From positions 29,709,325 through 29,773,324 of the forward strand of contig OZ024894.1 in NCBI GenBank assembly GCA_964017195.1: a DNA stretch of 64,000 bases, read 5' to 3'. Numbering within the stretch: the stretch's first letter is position 1; every line of letters starts with the position of its first letter. Under the pieces are notes generated by a model. It saw only the letters and a program-made list of their open reading frames with translations, did no database searches and had not been told where the DNA came from. Source of the stretch: Siderastrea radians (taxonomy: Eukaryota > Cnidaria > Anthozoa > Scleractinia > Rhizangiidae). Shown piece after piece: positions 1 to 11,428 of this stretch. Position numbers and translations under genes: made by a program.

Positions 1-170
1 GAATTCCGAAAGTAACGACTCCCTCCGAAAGTAACGGCTCCCCGTAAGTAACGTATATTTTTTGCTTTTCTATTAAATCCCGAAAGTAAAGACCCCTCGA
101 AAGTAGCGATCCTCCCGAAATTAAAGTAACGGTCCCTTCCAAACTGTGACAATTCAAACAAAGAAATCTA
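1..170. repeat. Degenerate CGAAAGTAACG minisatellite
   Basis: Short units of the type CGAAAGTAACG followed by C/T-rich spacers recur from the first base to about 160, and again near 665-760 and 1110-1205. They are imperfect and of variable spacing. No coding potential is apparent. Confidence 0.6.
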
Positions 171-396
171 CTGTTGGCATTTAACGTGATGTTTCTTCAA
201 GTATTGTATTTGTTCTACATCGCTTGAATGGCCGATGGTGTAATTTTCCAGCCCGCTGAGATTAATCTCGTCATCGCGTTCCCCTGACGTTGGCAAGGCA
301 AATCCACATTTTACGAAGGAACGACTGATTGTACTTTTCAGACGGCGAGAAAGGTGTTGCCATGCTAGCCCTGTCCATTTTGTGAAAAAGATCCTT

Positions 397-1284
397 CTTT
401 CACCGGCAGTAACTTTTTCTGTCAGAAAAACAAGGTCTCTTCCACCTCAAGCCGAAAGTTGATGGAACAATGTGGTCGCTAGACTGTAATACGTGAACAC
501 TACTAGAACGAGCAATTCGGCCCTTTGTTGTTATAGCTTGCTTTGTTAAAACGGATCAGTGAATAAACTAAACATGTAACCTGAATGACCTTTTCATTTC
601 CTGTTGAGCTTCCTCTTTGTAAAAAACGAGCACTGAATTACGGTACAAACGTTCTTCAACCATCCCAAAGTAACGGCTACCCGAAAGTAGCGGCGACCCG
701 AAAGTAACGCTCCCTTTGGCTTGCAAAATCCGAAAGAAACGGGGGCCGTTACTTTCGGAATTCTACGGTATCTCTTTTCTAATTTTTTTTCTTTCTTTCT
801 TAATTTTATAACCACTGTAGTGGTTGAGTTTTTATTAAAACTTTCACCGGCAGTAACTTTTTCTGTCAGAAAAACAAGGTCTCTTCCACCTCAAGCCGAA
901 AGTTGATGGAACAATGTGGTCGCTAGACTGTAATACGTGAACACTACTAGAACGAGCAATTCGGCCCTTTGTTGTTATAGCTTGCTTTGTTAAAACGGAT
1001 CAGTGAATAAACTAAACATGTAACCTGAATGACCTTTTCATTTCCTGTTGAGCTTCCTCTTTGTAAAAAACGAGCACTGAATTACGGTACAAACGTTCTT
1101 CAACCATCCCAAAGTAACGGCTACCCGAAAGTAGCGGCGACCCGAAAGTAACGCTCCCTTTGGCTTGCAAAATCCGAAAGAAACGGGGGCCGTTACTTTC
1201 GGAATTCTACGGTATCTCTTTTCTCTTTTTTTTTCTTTCTTTCTTAATTTTATAACCACTGTAGTGGTTGAGTTTTTATTAAAA
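397..1284. repeat. 444-bp tandem duplication, two copies
   Basis: The stretch 397-840 is repeated almost identically at 841-1284, with an exact 444-base offset. The only clear difference is in the T-rich tract near 781 and 1225. The high identity implies a recent duplication or an assembly duplication. Short open frames inside it are duplicated too and look accidental. Confidence 0.9.
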
Positions 1285-3400
1285 CTAGCAATTTTACCAC
1301 AGAAAAGGTTGTTTTTTGTTTTTTTTTTTTTTTTTTTTTACGCGGTGCGAGTCTACTTAAAATCGATCACAAGCATTCGCGAGAAGCATTCATATCGCGA
1401 GCCGTGGTATGGACTCTCATCTCCCACGGCTCTCGACCAATCAGAGAACGAGAAACTGATAAGATGTACAGTAAAACAATAACTCATAAAACAGAGAAAA
1501 TCTTGTTAGCCTTACACTGAGTCAGACATCCCAAAACAGTGTTCTTCAAAACAACTGCTATTATTTTATTTCGAAATTACATGTAAATTTTTCTTTAAAT
1601 ATCTCATTAATAGGCAGTAAACTATCATTTACTAAATATTGTTGAGCACTCGCTTGGCTTCACGAGACGTACCGAGACTCTGCTACGGGAAAGCTTCTTT
1701 ATTGCTGCGACTTGAACTTCTACAGATCCTCTGCTGATACTAACCAACTACTAGCTACAATCAAGCTTCTTTTATGCTGTGCTGTAAACATGTTTCCGTC
1801 CCTAACTTAGGAAGACCAGATGGCGCCAGAAGAAGATAAAGTTGAAAGAATTCAAAAGAAGAACAGCTGAGATCAAGGAACCATTTGGCAAAGACAGATT
1901 AAGTTGGGCCAATCAAGTATAGAAAAACTTAAGTGTTTGCGAAGAAATTGCCCTTGAATTCAATGTTCAAGGAGGCGTTGGCAAAGCTTACAGGAAATCG
2001 CAAACCTGTCTACAGCACGCCCTCAGTTATGCAGACAAACAGGAAAACTTTTAGAAGGGAAGGCATTGCACTTAGATCAACAGTTACACTACCAAAATTA
2101 TTTCAAGGCTAGAAAAACAACTAAATCAGCTTCACAACAATATATAACTTCTTTCAAAAATTTTTACGTTTCTAAGGCATTATTTAAAATACCAGAAAAC
2201 TAGTAAACGATGTTCGTAATCTGGTCACAAATGTGAAAAAAGTGGGCCAGCATAATCTTTTAACCCTCACGCGTACAAGCAATGGTCGAAGGGGGAAAAG
2301 GGGAGGATGTCCAAATTTGCAATGTAAATTATTTGTAAACATTTGTTGTCTTCAGTAGCCGTTTCGCTATCCCTTCATAGGTGCCCGCGATATGATATCA
2401 ATGTTAAAGCGACAAAGTCGTGTTAGGACAGGTTATTCTAAAGTAAAAAGGGGGACTGTTTTTAAGGCCAAATAGATTCTTCCGTGGAAACAAATGAAAC
2501 TAAAAACGGAAAATTATATCACAAAATAAGCAAAGTGTTTGAGTTATAACATTATTAATGTCAGTTGTGCAAAACCAGCAGTTTCCACACTTTCTAGGTA
2601 AATAGACTGACTAACGTTATTTATAAGAAAAAAAAGCAAATGACTGAAAGAAAAAGAAGAAAGAAAAAAAAATAGTTGCAATGCTACCATCGTAGTTAAA
2701 TGCTCAGCAAAAAAGTGAACCTTATTTACCAGAGAAAATTACAGGCTCTCTAATAAATGAAATGCTTTTCAAAATATGGCAAGAGGCAAGAGGCCTTGTA
2801 CAACGGTGGGGAGATGACTTCCCTTGTACGTCCGATGGTTAAAAGCAGCCGGATACAAGAATACATAAAGCAAAGGCAAATGAATCGTCATCATCATTTC
2901 AGGTTTTGGCACTGCTTTCATGTTCTGATGCCACAAGTGACTCATAGAAATATCGTCTGACATATGTGAAATACACATAAAATGGCAATATATACATCCA
3001 AACAATCAATCAGAGTTATTAGCTAACTAACAGGTATCTATTTTCATCCAAAGAACGTGAACAAAAACGACAGCAATAGGCAGCAAAGATCGAGCTACAA
3101 ACCACATCTCCACGGTTTGGTCTGAACATGGACGCAGTGGCGCACATGAGTCAAATTTCCCTACACCATGCTGGTGTGTGCTAATAACAACAAAACCGGT
3201 GATGCATGCATTATGTGGCTCTTCGATGTTATTTGAGGAATTTAACACGAATAACAGTAACAAAAGGAGACAAAACAACAAAATATAACAAACAACAAGA
3301 AGAAGATAAAGGAAAAGGACGATCGCGACCTAGTGGCCTCTTCACAGTCTTGAAGATTGTTATCAAGTTTTCATCCTTCATTTGTCTTAAAACATTATTC
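1285..3400. other. No gene recognised (3' flank of receptor gene)
   Basis: A poly-T tract lies near 1317-1338. The rest is AT-rich unique-looking sequence. Downstream of the receptor stop codon (minus strand, below 3401) it could hold the 3' UTR, but no polyadenylation signal can be assigned with confidence. Confidence 0.4.
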
Positions 3401-3592
3401 TCAAGTAAAAAAAAGCCGTTCAGTTGTTTGGTCCTCATTTTCCTCTGGTGCTCTTGGCTTCGCAGCATCTGTCTTGAGATACTCGATGTCAGCATAAGCA
3501 GTTGGGAGGCTGACTCTGTTGATTCTGCCAGTGTTGACGTCTGTGGCGTGGCTTAAGTCTGCATACACAATGCCGCGGTAAGAGGCAGGCTT
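3401..3592 (-). CDS. Receptor gene, last coding exon with ITIM-like tyrosines
   Basis: Read on the minus strand, the exon follows an acceptor ending CTGTAG at 3593-3594 and runs 63 codons to a TGA at 3401-3403. It encodes a hydrophilic cytoplasmic tail. An Ile-Val-Tyr-Ala-Asp-Leu motif fits the ITIM pattern (I/V-x-Y-x-x-L), and two further tyrosines lie in an AYADIEYL context. It joins in phase 0 to the tail exon at 3969-4585. In animal receptors, phosphorylated ITIMs recruit SH2-domain phosphatases. That role here is inferred from the motif. It is not visible as a long ATG-initiated frame because it is an internal/terminal exon. Confidence 0.72.
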   Translation of the reverse strand, partial: KPASYRGIVYADLSHATDVNTGRINRVSLPTAYADIEYLKTDAAKPRAPEENEDQTTERLFFT

Positions 3593-3968
3593 CTACAGAA
3601 CAAGAACAAAAAATAAACAAATTTACAAACAAAAACACTTACAAAAAGAAATATAAGGTGAGCTAGAAAAGTAAATCAAAATGAGTACAACCTCCCATGT
3701 TCATGATCAAACCTTTAGCTTATTGATCTAAATTTACGAACTAAATGGGAAACTGAAACGGTTGCAGCCTTAGAAATTCCATAAAAAAGAACAACCTCGT
3801 TCCCAGGGTTTTGAGTTCGTTCCAAATACTGAGTGCACGAAACTTGATGAACCAAGGACATTTCAAAGGATAGGCACCCCCCAGAAATTAATAACCTTTG
3901 TGGATATATACATCTTACATGATAAGAAATAAAACGCTGCTTTTAAAGGTTGGTGACATAACTGGTAC

Positions 3969-4585
3969 CTGAGGTGGTCGTCGTTTCTTTTTTGTTTTGT
4001 CAACGACTGCATACAGGTCCTCCTTACGACCTTCTTCACTATTTAGATTTTTTTCCGCTTGGGCTTTACTGTCAATCACTTCGAATCCGTTCCCGTTTCC
4101 AAACGACGAAACGTTCACAAGCTCCACAGAGTTTCCATCCTCAAATGGCTGACTCGATGTGCATTTCATCTCTAAACTTTCTCCTTGTATTGTTGGTTCT
4201 TTGCAAACAGTGGTGTTACCTTGTCCCGAGTTAATGTAAACAACAGCGTAAACACAGTCTCTTTTCCCCTCTTTCTGTTCGGATTCACTCTCAGCACTCT
4301 CACGTTTCTCCACAGCTTTTGTCGTTGCTGTGCGGTCTGTTGGGGTAAGGTAACCACCGCCTGACGGCGTTTGTACCCTTGATTTTCGTACGTGGGTTGA
4401 TGATTCTTTCTCATCCAATCGCGATTTTCTTTTGCTCTTGTCAACAACGGCGTATGTGTGCTCTTGTTTGGCTTCGTTAACCGTTTCGTAGTTTCCTTCC
4501 TCTGGCCTGGTGACACCCACTATCACTTCGGTGGAGCTTTCCAGACGTTGAATTTGTTCAGCTGACTTTTGGCTTGAGCTTGAGG
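3969..4585 (-). CDS. Receptor gene, cytoplasmic exon with repeated YAVV motifs
   Basis: The exon starts after a pyrimidine-rich acceptor (CTTACAAG, AG at 4586-4587) in phase 1 and ends at a donor CAG|GTACCA (GT at 3968-3967) in phase 0. It encodes about 205 hydrophilic residues rich in Ser, Glu and Lys. A tyrosine motif occurs three times, as TYAVVDKSK, VYAVVYINS and LYAVVDKTK, each in a basic context. Such tyrosines are typical SH2-docking candidates. Exon phases agree with the transmembrane exon upstream and the ITIM exon downstream, so this is one cytoplasmic tail. No enzymatic domain is visible. Confidence 0.75.
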
Positions 4586-5115
4586 CTTGTAAGGAAAAAA
4601 AAAACAACAACGACAACAAAGATATCGATTTTAGATAATCACGATAGAACGATAAAAATGAGATGAGAGGGAATGAGAGGAAATGAGATGAGGTAAGGCG
4701 AGGTACAAGTGGAAGGGAGGATGAAACCTCCCCTTCATTTGATGTGCTCTAGAAGAAAAATACAATCTCGTGGAATGTTGCGGGGTGTCTATCACCACCG
4801 TGTCCTGTTTTTTATATACCCTTAAAATGAGAGGTTGGCGTCACATTATGGGAGAAATATATGATGACTAAAACAAAAAACTTTCCATACCTGCCGGTCA
4901 ATATATCATTTTCATGGAAACATCAAGTTCCAAACACAATAAATTACTCGCCAAAAACTCGGCAGGAAAATTTTAGGAAAAGCCTCAAAGCTTTATGGCA
5001 TGCCTCCAATTTTTTTTCCTGCTGTTCAGCTGTTCACCTCTTTGTCCGTGATCAGTGGTGAGTATCTTTTCTTGGTCAGGTAAAAGGGAACTTCACCTAC
5101 CAAAGAACTAGTTAC

Positions 5116-5283
5116 CTTGTTGTTTGTCGTTCCGACGTCGATGCACAAAAAAGAACCAAAAAAGGATCAGAAAGGCCAATATGATAACTGCTAGCAAGAC
5201 CAAGACGATCGCAGTCACATGGAAATTGTCTTTGATTTGTGCTTCTGCAGGACCAGCATATACGGGTTTCCCTGGAGATGTAG
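5116..5283 (-). CDS. Receptor gene, transmembrane exon
   Basis: A phase 1-1 exon of 168 bases lies between the acceptor TTCCAG (AG at 5284-5285) and the donor CAAG|GTAAC (GT at 5115-5114). It encodes a short extracellular stretch with a PGKPVYAGPAEAQ segment, then about 25 hydrophobic residues (valine, leucine, isoleucine, phenylalanine). A stop-transfer HRRRNDK follows. This is the anchor of a type I membrane protein. A flanking intron segment is duplicated near 6.93 kb without the exon. Confidence 0.8.
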
Positions 5284-5705
5284 CTGGAATACGTGCACCA
5301 AACAGATAACGATCAACACGAAAAATAATTTTTTTGTTTCTTAATGTAAATAACATAGATGCTGTAATTGTTATTTTTTTAATGGAAGTAGCTGAGATGG
5401 TTTAGAGGAAAATGAGGATGCTGAAAACCATTGCAATGATCTGTATTAACTATTCTAATATTTAGCAGCTTTTGTGAAATTGTCGACATATGAAAAAAGA
5501 CATAATTTCAAAATTAAAAGCAATTAAATCGCCACATGTTACCGGTTAATGTTAATGACCAACTTCCTTTCAATTAGAAAAGGAAGTTAAACATGCAAAG
5601 GCGTAAGGCCCTTACTGTGTCTTAGTTAAGAAACAAGGTTTCGGTCAATTTGCCCTATGTTTAAAGTCTTAAGAGACTGTAAGTCTGCTTTATTACCATA
5701 CCTAC

Positions 5706-5861
5706 CTGATTGGCTTGGATTATAGACCTTCTTTGAGACATCTCTTCCAGATTGCTTTTCCGTAGTTATTATATCTGCGATTGGAGCTTGGGATGTGGTG
5801 GGTCGTGCGCTTGACCGTTTTCTATCTGGAGTGTTTTGGGATGATTGGTTAACTGTTGAAA
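5706..5861 (-). CDS. Receptor gene, Ser/Thr-rich stalk exon
   Basis: A phase 1-1 exon of 156 bases is bounded by the acceptor ATTGCAG (AG at 5862-5863) and the donor ATCAG|GTAGG (GT at 5705-5704). It encodes 52 residues rich in Ser, Thr, Gln, Lys and Pro, as expected for an extracellular stalk between the lectin domain and the membrane. A diverged copy lies at 9.71-9.81 kb and a more distant relative near 39.7 kb, so the exon has been duplicated locally. Confidence 0.7.
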
Positions 5862-6927
5862 CTGCAATAGGTTTGATTTTGTTTTAGTACTTTAAGAGGG
5901 AGGTTTCATAACACTATAAAACAATAACCTCAAAACAGTTGTACGGGACTGGGTCAGTGTTTTTCTCATAATGGCGGACGGTTAAACAACTACATCGAAC
6001 TCATCCAAGAATCGGGGAGAAAAGGGGATATTTGCAGAAGATGATGTCAAAATCAAAGACACTCAGGACAAAAGAACTGACCTCGGCATGGTGATAATTT
6101 TTTATTGAAGTGTCGACATCTTGTCTTGCTGTGTTGTTTGCTTGAAGCAACTTTCGGTGAGTACTCGAACTACATGTTTCCTATAGCTCATGGAATTATA
6201 TTTACTTAAGTTTTTTCTGTTTAGTTGACACTGTGGTTTTAAACCAAATTTTCGAGAAGCTGTATCTGTCTATTGTGAGAAGAACCACAATGTTTGATGA
6301 AAATGTGGACGAGACTGTCATGCAATTTGATACGGCCTCATGGTGCTATGCAATTTTCACGGCCTCGTTAGTTTTTTCGTGTGTGTGCTTGTGGGGGTGT
6401 GTACATAGTTTGTCTCGTTTTAGTTATTAGCTTCATTATATTTTCTTACAGGAACTAAGCAACTGGTTACATAACCTACGTGATAAAAAATTACGTAGCT
6501 ACAACTCTTTCATGTCTAAGTAAGGGTTAGACAACGAGCGCGAGTGTTCTATAGTGTCCCGAGCAAAGATAGAATGGCACGAGAGGGCGTAGGCCGAGTG
6601 GCATTCTATTTCCAAAGAAAAAGTTCAAAGCTACGAAATTTGCCTTCGAGGTCTTATCGATAAGTATAATAAATAAGATCTATAAGTAAGTTATAAGAAG
6701 TAATTATATAAGCAAACGGTAAGTTCTGTAAGTAATTGTCTCTTTAGGAGTTTCTAGTGAAAGTACAGCAGTGATTTATTTTTAATTAAATTTTATTACA
6801 TTTCAATTCACTTATTTTTTAAATATTGGCTAGTGTTGATAGTTTTCTTGGGAACAGACGTGTGTGCCCAGGGTTTAAGCGGACACCAAGATCAAGTTCC
6901 TTTCTTTTTGTCTTATCAAAGTAAACA

Positions 6928-7124
6928 AAGATAACGATCAACACGAAAAATGATTTTTTTACTTTTCACACCGATTGATCACTTATTTTCGAATCTTAAG
7001 GTAGATCACATAGATGACATAAATACCACAGAAGCACATGAGTCGACAAATATTACCGGTTAATGTAAATAACTAACGTCCTTTCAGTTAGGAAGGCGTA
7101 AGGCCCTTACTGTCTCTCAGTTAA
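6928..7124. repeat. Duplicated intron segment of the receptor gene
   Basis: This stretch matches pieces of 5305-5665: the ATAACGATCAACACGAAAAA block, the CATGTTACCGGTTAATGT-like block and the AAGGCGTAAGGCCCTTACTG block occur in the same order. The match resumes at about 7722 (GGTTTCGGTCAATTCGCCC) after the inserted transposon at 7125-7709. Part of the receptor locus was therefore duplicated in tandem and then hit by an insertion. Confidence 0.75.
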
Positions 7125-7709
7125 CCCTATTTAGCCTGGTGGGGGGGGGGGCACATTGTGCTCACGCTGACTTTAACGAATTATAACTTTTAAACGACTG
7201 GATGAATAATCACCAAATCTCGTGACTTTTCCTGAAATTTATCAGAGAAAACTTTCCTGTGTCAATGACATGTCTATGATGATTGACGTTTCCATAGCAA
7301 CTGTCTACTCAGGAGGTGATTTGACTATTTTTGTCTTTTTTCAGTCTTTTTTTCAGTTTTTCCCCTTCGTTTGAAAAAAAGAAGATAATCCTTTACTTTT
7401 TTGTGCTTGTTTTGATTAAGTATGTTTCTTAGAACAAATTCATATATTTCTTGATGACGTCATTGTCAACTGTATGATTGCATGCTCGGGATTCAAGATG
7501 GCGGCTCAAAATTCAAAATGGCTGCTTTGTGACGTCATTGTGACGTCATGAAACGTCACAATTAACTCGTCATAAGCCCAATCTGTTAAGCTAATGACGT
7601 ACTATAAACGTGCCAAGTTTCATCACAACAGCGAGATCTATCGGGGGTGGGGGCACTTTGTGGCCCCCCTTAGGCTCAGAAACTCAAAAAAAGCCCAGGC
7701 GAAATAGGG
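7125..7709. mobile_element. piggyBac-like miniature element at a TTAA site
   Basis: The 585-bp segment begins CCCTATTTAGCCTGG after TTAA (7121-7124). It ends with the inverted counterpart CCAGGCGAAATAGGG before TGAA (7710-7713), a one-base-decayed TTAA. The uninterrupted paralogous sequence at about 5628-5650 shows a single TTAA at the same place, so it serves as an empty site. CCC termini and TTAA targets are characteristic of piggyBac. There is no transposase frame, so it is non-autonomous. Confidence 0.75.
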
Positions 7710-8153
7710 TGAAGAGATATGGTTTCGGTCAATTCGCCCGAACTTTAAAATGTACGCACAAGCAAAGTTGCGGACGTACAAGCAAAGTCACACCCTGGGT
7801 TTTCTGTATGTTACAATATTTCGCAAAGATTTCGCCTTTAGTAGAAAGCGTGAGTTGAGCTATGTATTATGGGTTGCGGCGCTCCTGGGGGCCTGTGAAG
7901 TTATCCAAGATGAAACAAAAAGCAAACCGCGGTGATAAACATAAGGAAATATAAACGCATTTCTGGAAAGAAAAAAGGCTTTATCTTGACGTTTCGTATG
8001 TTCCAACATACATCTTCAGAAGTAGTAAACCGTTGAATAACAACAGAAATTTGAGTGTATAATAAGTAACTAATTATTAAAACAAAAGATAACAAATAGT
8101 AGAAAAATTTGCATATGAAAGGAAAAACATGCAAACTAAAAAAGGTAAAGTTT

Positions 8154-8892
8154 AGACTGCGAGTAGTCTCTAATTTTGGCGATGGTGACTGTGGGGGACA
8201 CCGCGGCAAAATGCACTGCGCACGCGCTGTATTTTTACTTCTTGTCAATGCTCCCCTATTGAAAACTATTGGCAAGAATAACAAACTCGGGTTCCGGGCC
8301 ACGAATTTTGAAAAACTTAAGCTCCAGACATCAAACTTAAGGTTAAAAAATCCAGAGCAGCTTCAATATAGTTTTATCTGTTTCTACACCTTTGCACCTC
8401 GTAGTTTCGGGCTTGCACCTACAGCGAAAAACATCATGAAAGTCGATAGTTTATGTTCGCATGTCGCCATTGTAGTGGCATTAGGGATTTTAATCAACCA
8501 CCACAGCGACGGCAACGAGAACGTCGAAAAACAATAGGCTTTAATGAGCAAAACAATGACTCTGCACGTGCGTTACACATTCTGGTACATTTCTTTTCAG
8601 TCCTCTGCAAAACAACAACGTGAAATGACCAGTTTTAAGTTTTTTTTTGGAGAACGGGAACACACGAGGGTGAATTTTTCTTCTCTTACTGGACTTGAGC
8701 GCCATCCCTGCGAATTATAAGCTCGAAACCGGAAATGGCCGAAGTGAGCGCATGCGCAGACGTTTTGCCGCGGTGTCACTGTGGGGCGGGCGAAATACAC
8801 ACGCGCGCGCGAAAGTTCGAGGAGACGCGAGAGTGTGTATTTCGTCCGCCCCACAATCGCCATCGCCAAAATTAGAGACTACTCGCAGTGTA
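8154..8892. mobile_element. Non-autonomous DNA transposon, MULE-like
   Basis: About 45 bp of inverted terminal repeat flank this 739-bp element. The left end reads GACTGCGAGTAGTCTC and the right end its complement near 8873-8890. The 10-bp direct repeat GGTAAAGTTT lies immediately outside both ends (8144-8153 and 8893-8902), a target-site duplication of Mutator-like length. A second internal hairpin is centred near 8818. No transposase is encoded. Confidence 0.75.
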
Positions 8893-9711
8893 GGTAAAGT
8901 TTTTCACTGCTGACATTTTCATTTAAGGAAGGTTGTAAATCCCTAATCAACAGAGTCTCCTTTATCTTGTAATGGATCTCCGACCGTCCTCTTGCCATAA
9001 CATGAAATGGTCCCATTTCATGTTCTGACCAGTTGACTTGACATGGTCGGCAATAGCAAATGAGTGATTGCTACTCGTAATGGATTTGAAGTGTTCTGTT
9101 TTCCTGTCATGCAATCTTCGTTTAGTTTTGCCTAATTTTAGAACTCCTGGCAGTCACAACAGCTAGCCTTATAAACAACCCTGGACATTTGAGCACGGGT
9201 GAGTCTGTCTTTGTAGGGAAAAGAGACTTAATGCGATGTGTGCTTTGGAAACAACTCGAAGGTCAAAGCAGCCGTAGAATTTATTGATGCAAGCCTTCTG
9301 ACTTGTTTGACGAGGATCCTGCCTTGTTACCCTAAATAAGGTAGAATTAGAAGGACTTCCTTCTTGAGGACAGTGGTGATTGGCTGTTTGGGTCTATTTT
9401 GTTGCCTGTTCAGAACATCATTAATGTTGTAATTCAACACACTGCTAGGATACCCGTTTTGTAATAACAGTTTTCTCAGTTCATCCAAAGAAGAACCCAA
9501 AAGAGAGGGTGACGAGCAAATGGGGAAACAGCGAAAAGTGAGCGTGTAGATAAAGTTTATCTTGTATTTACGAGGTGTGAAAGAGTCCCATTTAGTGTAA
9601 AGGCCGGTAAAAGGTCTTCTTTCGGTAAATTGACGTGGAAAAAACATGGTTGTTGCGTTTGATGAGTATGTCTAAGAAAGAGATCGTGTTGTTCTCGTCA
9701 ACTTCTCTTCC

Positions 9712-9806
9712 AGATTGCTTTTGCATAGTAATGGTGGTGGGTCGTGCGTTTGACCGTTTTTCATCTGGAGTAGTGTTTTGGGATGATTGTCGCTTAACTG
9801 TTGAAA
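9712..9806 (-). pseudogene. Decayed copy of the receptor stalk exon
   Basis: The sequence is clearly homologous to the stalk exon at 5706-5861 and its 5' intron flank, including the TATTGCAG acceptor. It has lost a central block and shows no donor matching ATCAG|GTAGG. It may be skipped or unused. Confidence 0.55.
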
Positions 9807-10562
9807 CTGCAATAGGTTTGATGTTGTCTAAGTACTTTAAGAGGTAGGTTTCTTAACACTAACAATAACCTGAAAAAGTTTTTAACGGGACTAAGTGGTT
9901 ACGGTCAAGTGTTCCTAAAATGACTAAAAGCGATAACAGTTTTCATTCACCAACACCAGTTTACGCTAAGCCGAGGAACGATTTTCAAAGGCGAACGAAA
10001 TTCGCTTGTTTCTGTCTTTTGACAAGAGCCAATTTGCATAAACTGCTTTCCTTTTCTCCTATTAATTATGGCCCCATGCTTCGCGACGATATAAATCGAA
10101 GAGAACACGGCCCTATCAAGATTGCTTTAATTCGCAATGCAGACAAAATAACAGGAGAAAAGCGATCTATTAAAATCGTTGGCCCCTTTACATGGACCTC
10201 CGCGAATGTTCTCTACATCGCATAACATATGCTTTATGCAAAAAGTTATACATTGGCTGAACAGAGAGGAGACTAGGCGATCGTTTATCTCGATCACCTT
10301 CGAGACGTCAAAAAAGATGACAAGGACGCATCCAAAGCATTCGCCGACAATTTCATCAGCCTGATCATTCTAGCCAACACGTGATGGTCTGGGGCCTGTC
10401 CCTACAGAGGGTATCTTACATGTTAACTTGGAAAGCTGTAATAATCTAGAACAAAAAAAATGTTTTTTTTTAATCGGCACACTTAATCCGTCCGTGTAGT
10501 TTTTAGAGGTTGGTATTTTTCGTTTCTTTTTTTCTTTTTACTAATAATAGTTGATAGAATTA

Positions 10563-10652
10563 TAATGATGATGATGATAATATTAAAATAATAATAATAA
10601 TAATATTATTGTTATTATTATTATTACACATTATATTATTGTTATATTGTTA

Positions 10653-10685
<33 letters not shown>

Positions 10686-10701
10686 TATTATTATTATTAT
10701 A

Positions 10702-10744
<43 letters not shown>

Positions 10745-10745
10745 C
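10563..10745. repeat. ATT/TTA trinucleotide microsatellite
   Basis: Long interrupted runs of ATT/TTA with a few GAT and GTT variants. The leucine- and tyrosine-rich open frame across it is an artefact of the repeat. Confidence 0.95.
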
Positions 10746-10993
10746 ATTGCTGTTGTTCTTGTTGTTTTACATCCAGTACAAATGTAGCTTAATAGTTAGG
10801 TAATTCCTGCCCTCGGGCTGCAAGGTGTTTTTGTTTTAAAACAGCTTTCAGCTTTCAACCTACTAGTCAGTGGACGTGTTTTGCCACAAATGTAACGTAA
10901 TGTCACCAGAAAGGAGTGTTAACATGCAAACTAGTGTAGCAGCAGTTGAACATAGGAACCACCCCAAAACCCCTGTTCCTCCTCACGACATAC

Positions 10994-11420
10994 CTTTTGT
11001 ATCCTTGCACTCAACAGTCCTCTCGCAGATATATCCGATTGTTTTTCCTGATGCCTGTCGACATTTAATGTTATCGTACACGTACCCCTTTTCTGATGAT
11101 TTATAGTACATTTTAGCACAATGTTGTGATTCATCACTGGTGGGTTCTCCAGTCGCCCAGGGAAATTTCCCTGTAGTTGCATTCAGTGTGCTGTTATTGC
11201 TTATCCATATCCACTTTCCAGCGTGTTTCTTCAAGCCAATGAAGTATTCAGACTTTCCTATAGTTAGAGCTGTTTCATTAAGAAAGTTCAACTCATCGAC
11301 ATTTTCAATGGAAACAAGGTTGCTTCCATTCTTCTTACAAAGTTGCCTGCTTTGCGGCCAATTAACAGTTGTGGAAGGAAGAGGTGCTCGATGAAAAGTG
11401 TAATTGGAACAGCCAAAAAC
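10994..11420 (-). CDS. Receptor gene, C-type lectin-like domain exon
   Basis: The exon spans an acceptor ACACAG (AG at 11421-11422) to a donor AAAG|GTATGT (GT at 10993-10992), phase 0 to phase 1. It encodes about 142 residues with the C-type lectin fold signature: an early Cys, NWPQSRQLC, a WIWISN core, a GEP turn, QHCAKM, a VYDNIKC block and a closing GYICE. The usual Ca2+/sugar triplet is altered (EPT instead of EPN/QPD, YDN instead of WND), so classical sugar binding is uncertain. Several N-x-S/T sites are present. With the stalk, membrane and tail exons it forms a single-pass lectin-type receptor. Confidence 0.85.
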
Positions 11421-11428
11421 CTGTGTCT

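Noticed and set aside
1..1300. Regular CGAAAGTAACG units considered as CRISPR-like
   Set aside because: Spacers are not of constant length, and the context is animal DNA. It is a degenerate minisatellite.
10609..10803. Leu/Tyr-rich peptide frame
   Set aside because: Generated by the ATT/TTA microsatellite.
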